Of a DNA stretch of 6,924 bases, positions 5,110 through 6,924 are shown one piece after another. The first letter of the stretch is position 1, and each line of letters opens with the position of its first letter. The position numbers and the translations under genes were made by a program. The stretch lies in the NCBI GenBank assembly GCA_003228965.1, contig QIGP01000285.1, forward strand, positions 1-6,924, read 5' to 3'. Under the pieces are notes generated by a model. The model did no database searches. It worked only from the letters and a program-made list of their open reading frames with translations, and was not told the DNA's origin. The stretch is from Gammaproteobacteria bacterium. GTDB lineage: Bacteria; Pseudomonadota; Gammaproteobacteria; Steroidobacterales; SZUA-146.

Positions 5110-6342
5110 ATGGAAATCTATCTGGTGGGTGGGGCGGTTCGTGACCGACTGCTAAACCTTGAGGTCAAAGATCGCGATTGGGTGGTGGTTGGTGGCAAAG
5201 CCTCCGAACTTCGTGCGCTTGGCTACAAATCGGTAGGCAAGGATTTTCCCGTATTTTTACACCCTGACACGCACGAAGAATACGCTCTGGCGAGGATCGA
5301 ACGAAAAACCGGACACGGTTACGCCGGGTTTGAATTTGACGCTTCGGAAGAAGTCACGCTCGAAGAAGATCTGTCTCGCCGCGACTTAACCATCAACGCC
5401 ATGGCGCAAACACAAGACGGCGATCTTGTCGATCCGTTTGACGGCCACAGCGATCTCAAAGCAGGCCTTCTTCGCCACGTGTCTGCCGCTTTTAGCGAAG
5501 ACCCGGTGCGCATTCTACGTGTGGCACGTTTCGCAGCGCGCCTGCACGAACTCGGCTTCACCGTTCATACCTCAACGCTTGAACTGATGCAGGAAATGGT
5601 TCTCAACGCAGAGGTCAATCACCTCGTATCCGAGCGCGTGTGGGCTGAAACCCAGCGGGCACTGACTGGTAACAACCCTCAAGTATTCTTTGACGTGTTG
5701 CGTGCGTGTGGCGCACTACAAGTGTTGTTCCCTGAACTGGAAGCGCTCTACGGTGTACCGCAGCCTGCTCGCTGGCATCCGGAAATTGATACGGGTGTGC
5801 ACACCATGATGGTAATTTACCAGGCGAGCTTGCTCAGTGAAGATCCGGAAATTCGATTTGCGGCGCTAGTACACGACCTTGGCAAAGCCACTACGCCGAA
5901 AGGTATTTTACCGAGCCACCACGGTCACGAACAGCGTAGCGTCGCCCTTGTAAAAGCCTTGTGCAAACGACTAACCATACCCAATCGATATCGCGACCTG
6001 GCGGTCATTGTCGCCGACCACCACGGTAAAGTGCATCGCGTGTTCGACCTTAAGAAAACCACTGTGCTAAAGCTCTTGCAGAGCACTGACGCGTTTCGAA
6101 AACCCGAACGATTCGAGGCTTTTCTGGTTTCGTGCGAAGCCGATTCGCGCGGGCGACTGGGCCTTGAGACCCGGCCGTACCCGCAGGCCGACTACCTGCG
6201 AGAAGCGCTCAAGCTTGCAAGCAAAGTAAAGGTCTCCGACTTCATTAAACCCGACATGAGCGGCGAGCACATCGCCAAAGAACTTTACCGTCAAAGGCTA
6301 AACGCGCTGCGCGAACTCTCAGACGAATGCAACGAGAATTAG
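5110..6342 (+). CDS. cca: CCA-adding tRNA nucleotidyltransferase with HD phosphohydrolase domain
   Basis: This cytoplasmic enzyme adds or repairs the 3'-terminal CCA of tRNAs using CTP and ATP without a nucleic-acid template. The 410 residues match the length of the E. coli-type bifunctional enzyme (412). The N-terminal class II nucleotidyltransferase core shows GGAVRD at residues 7-12, the metal-binding DxD as D21/D23 (DRDW), RRDLTINAMA from residue 90 and EDPVRILR from residue 130, the last with arginines used in nucleotide selection. The C-terminal half is an HD domain with H231 (VHTMM), H255-D256 (VHDLGKA) and a DHH at 303-305; in E. coli this domain has phosphatase and 2',3'-cyclic phosphodiesterase activity. 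The ATG at 5110 places GGAVRD as in relatives, although no ribosome binding site is seen; a nearby ATG at 5103 is out of frame. It is divergent from the aminopeptidase gene, and its last 24 bases overlap uppP on the other strand. All key residues are present. Confidence 0.97.
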   Translation: MEIYLVGGAVRDRLLNLEVKDRDWVVVGGKASELRALGYKSVGKDFPVFLHPDTHEEYALARIERKTGHGYAGFEFDASEEVTLEEDLSRRDLTINAMAQTQDGDLVDPFDGHSDLKAGLLRHVSAAFSEDPVRILRVARFAARLHELGFTVHTSTLELMQEMVLNAEVNHLVSERVWAETQRALTGNNPQVFFDVLRACGALQVLFPELEALYGVPQPARWHPEIDTGVHTMMVIYQASLLSEDPEIRFAALVHDLGKATTPKGILPSHHGHEQRSVALVKALCKRLTIPNRYRDLAVIVADHHGKVHRVFDLKKTTVLKLLQSTDAFRKPERFEAFLVSCEADSRGRLGLETRPYPQADYLREALKLASKVKVSDFIKPDMSGEHIAKELYRQRLNALRELSDECNEN

Positions 6343-6924
6343 TCCACCGAGCGCTACGCGATAGAGCGCAAACGGCAGGAAGCCAATTTTGCCAATAAAT
6401 TTCAAAAACAGACGTATACATACGTAGGCTGCAACCGCCGAAAACACCACGCCCAGCGCGAGCATGCCCCAGTCCACAGCTTCTTCGGTCTTGCTTAGCT
6501 TGAGCATTTGCTGGCCACTTGCGAGCGTAATAATGGGAATGCTCATTAGAAAACTAAAGCGTGAGGCGGCCTCACGACCCAGCCCCAGAGCCAAGCCGGC
6601 GGTCATGGTGATACCTGACCGCGATGTTCCTGGAATGAGCGCGAGCGCCTGCGCCACACCAATGAGTAGTGCGTCTTTGTAAGTAAGGTCACGTTCCGTC
6701 CGATGTTCTTTTTTAAACACGTCGCTGAGCCATAGCAACACGCCAAAGCCTATGGTAGTCATGGCGATGACGAACGGCGAGCGCATAGAAGTTTCAATGA
6801 AGCCGCTGAACAGCAGGCCGACCATTCCTGCAGGAATGGTCGCAATGATGACCCACACGAGCATCCGCGCTGACTGTGTGACAGGCCCGCCGGTTAGCAC
6901 ACTGATGCCCGCCCCCGCCATATC
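6319..6924 (-). CDS. uppP: Undecaprenyl-diphosphatase, N-terminus beyond the window
   Basis: UppP (BacA) is an integral inner-membrane enzyme that dephosphorylates undecaprenyl diphosphate to recycle the lipid carrier for peptidoglycan and other surface polymers; in E. coli extra copies give bacitracin resistance. The frame is open from the right edge of the window and contains 201 codons before TGA; the family is about 265-275 residues, so about 65-70 N-terminal residues, including the conserved Glu-rich motif, are missing. The ATG at 6921 is probably internal. The signature PGTSRSG is encoded at 6613-6633 and is followed by the conserved stretch REAASRFSFLMSIP. About six hydrophobic segments are visible, including MLVWVIIATIPAGMVGLLF, ALLIGVAQALALIPG, WGMLALGVVFSAVAAYVCI and a C-terminal ALYRVALGGLILVAF. 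The C-terminus is of normal extent and its gene end overlaps the end of cca on the opposite strand. Identification is secure. Confidence 0.94.
   Translation of the reverse strand, partial: DMAGAGISVLTGGPVTQSARMLVWVIIATIPAGMVGLLFSGFIETSMRSPFVIAMTTIGFGVLLWLSDVFKKEHRTERDLTYKDALLIGVAQALALIPGTSRSGITMTAGLALGLGREAASRFSFLMSIPIITLASGQQMLKLSKTEEAVDWGMLALGVVFSAVAAYVCIRLFLKFIGKIGFLPFALYRVALGGLILVAFV

Overview
The window looks like ordinary chromosome from a gammaproteobacterium, probably a free-living and possibly marine one, with base composition of about half G+C judged by eye. The evidence is a Slt70-type soluble lytic transglycosylase, an E. coli-type CCA-adding enzyme with its C-terminal HD domain, a UppP/BacA phosphatase and two envelope proteins with lipoprotein-like signal peptides. 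I see no transposase, integrase, phage gene, CRISPR array, tRNA or rRNA.

Layout, left to right. Bases 1-1650 (+) are the C-terminal part of slt, with its start outside the window. A 135-bp gap (1651-1785) follows, containing nested inverted repeats and a plausible promoter. Bases 1786-2754 (+) encode an atypical short-chain dehydrogenase/epimerase of the complex-I NDUFA9-like family. A 419-bp AT-richer non-coding stretch (2755-3173) precedes an unrecognised putative lipoprotein at 3174-3941 (+); a 41-codon open frame sits directly in front of that gene. The lipoprotein gene converges on a zinc-aminopeptidase-type lipoprotein gene (3974-5032, -), and a long inverted repeat (3952-4000) lies across the junction. 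A 77-bp gap (5033-5109) separates the aminopeptidase from the divergent cca gene (5110-6342, +). The 3' end of cca overlaps by 24 bp the convergent uppP gene (6319 to the window edge, -).

How the genes relate. Slt (murein turnover) and UppP (recycling of the undecaprenyl carrier) both serve peptidoglycan metabolism, and the two putative lipoproteins would also sit in the envelope. Cca completes tRNA 3' ends. The strand changes show this is not one operon; it is a set of single-gene units, several with their own intergenic control regions.

Novelty. Most of the window is recognisable housekeeping sequence and I found no convincing new multi-gene system. The points most worth a second look are the orphan lipoprotein with its Ig-like motif, the 20-pair inverted repeat whose loop contains the aminopeptidase stop codon, the nested inverted repeats downstream of slt, the cca/uppP 3' overlap, and the small frame ending in the lipoprotein's ribosome binding site.
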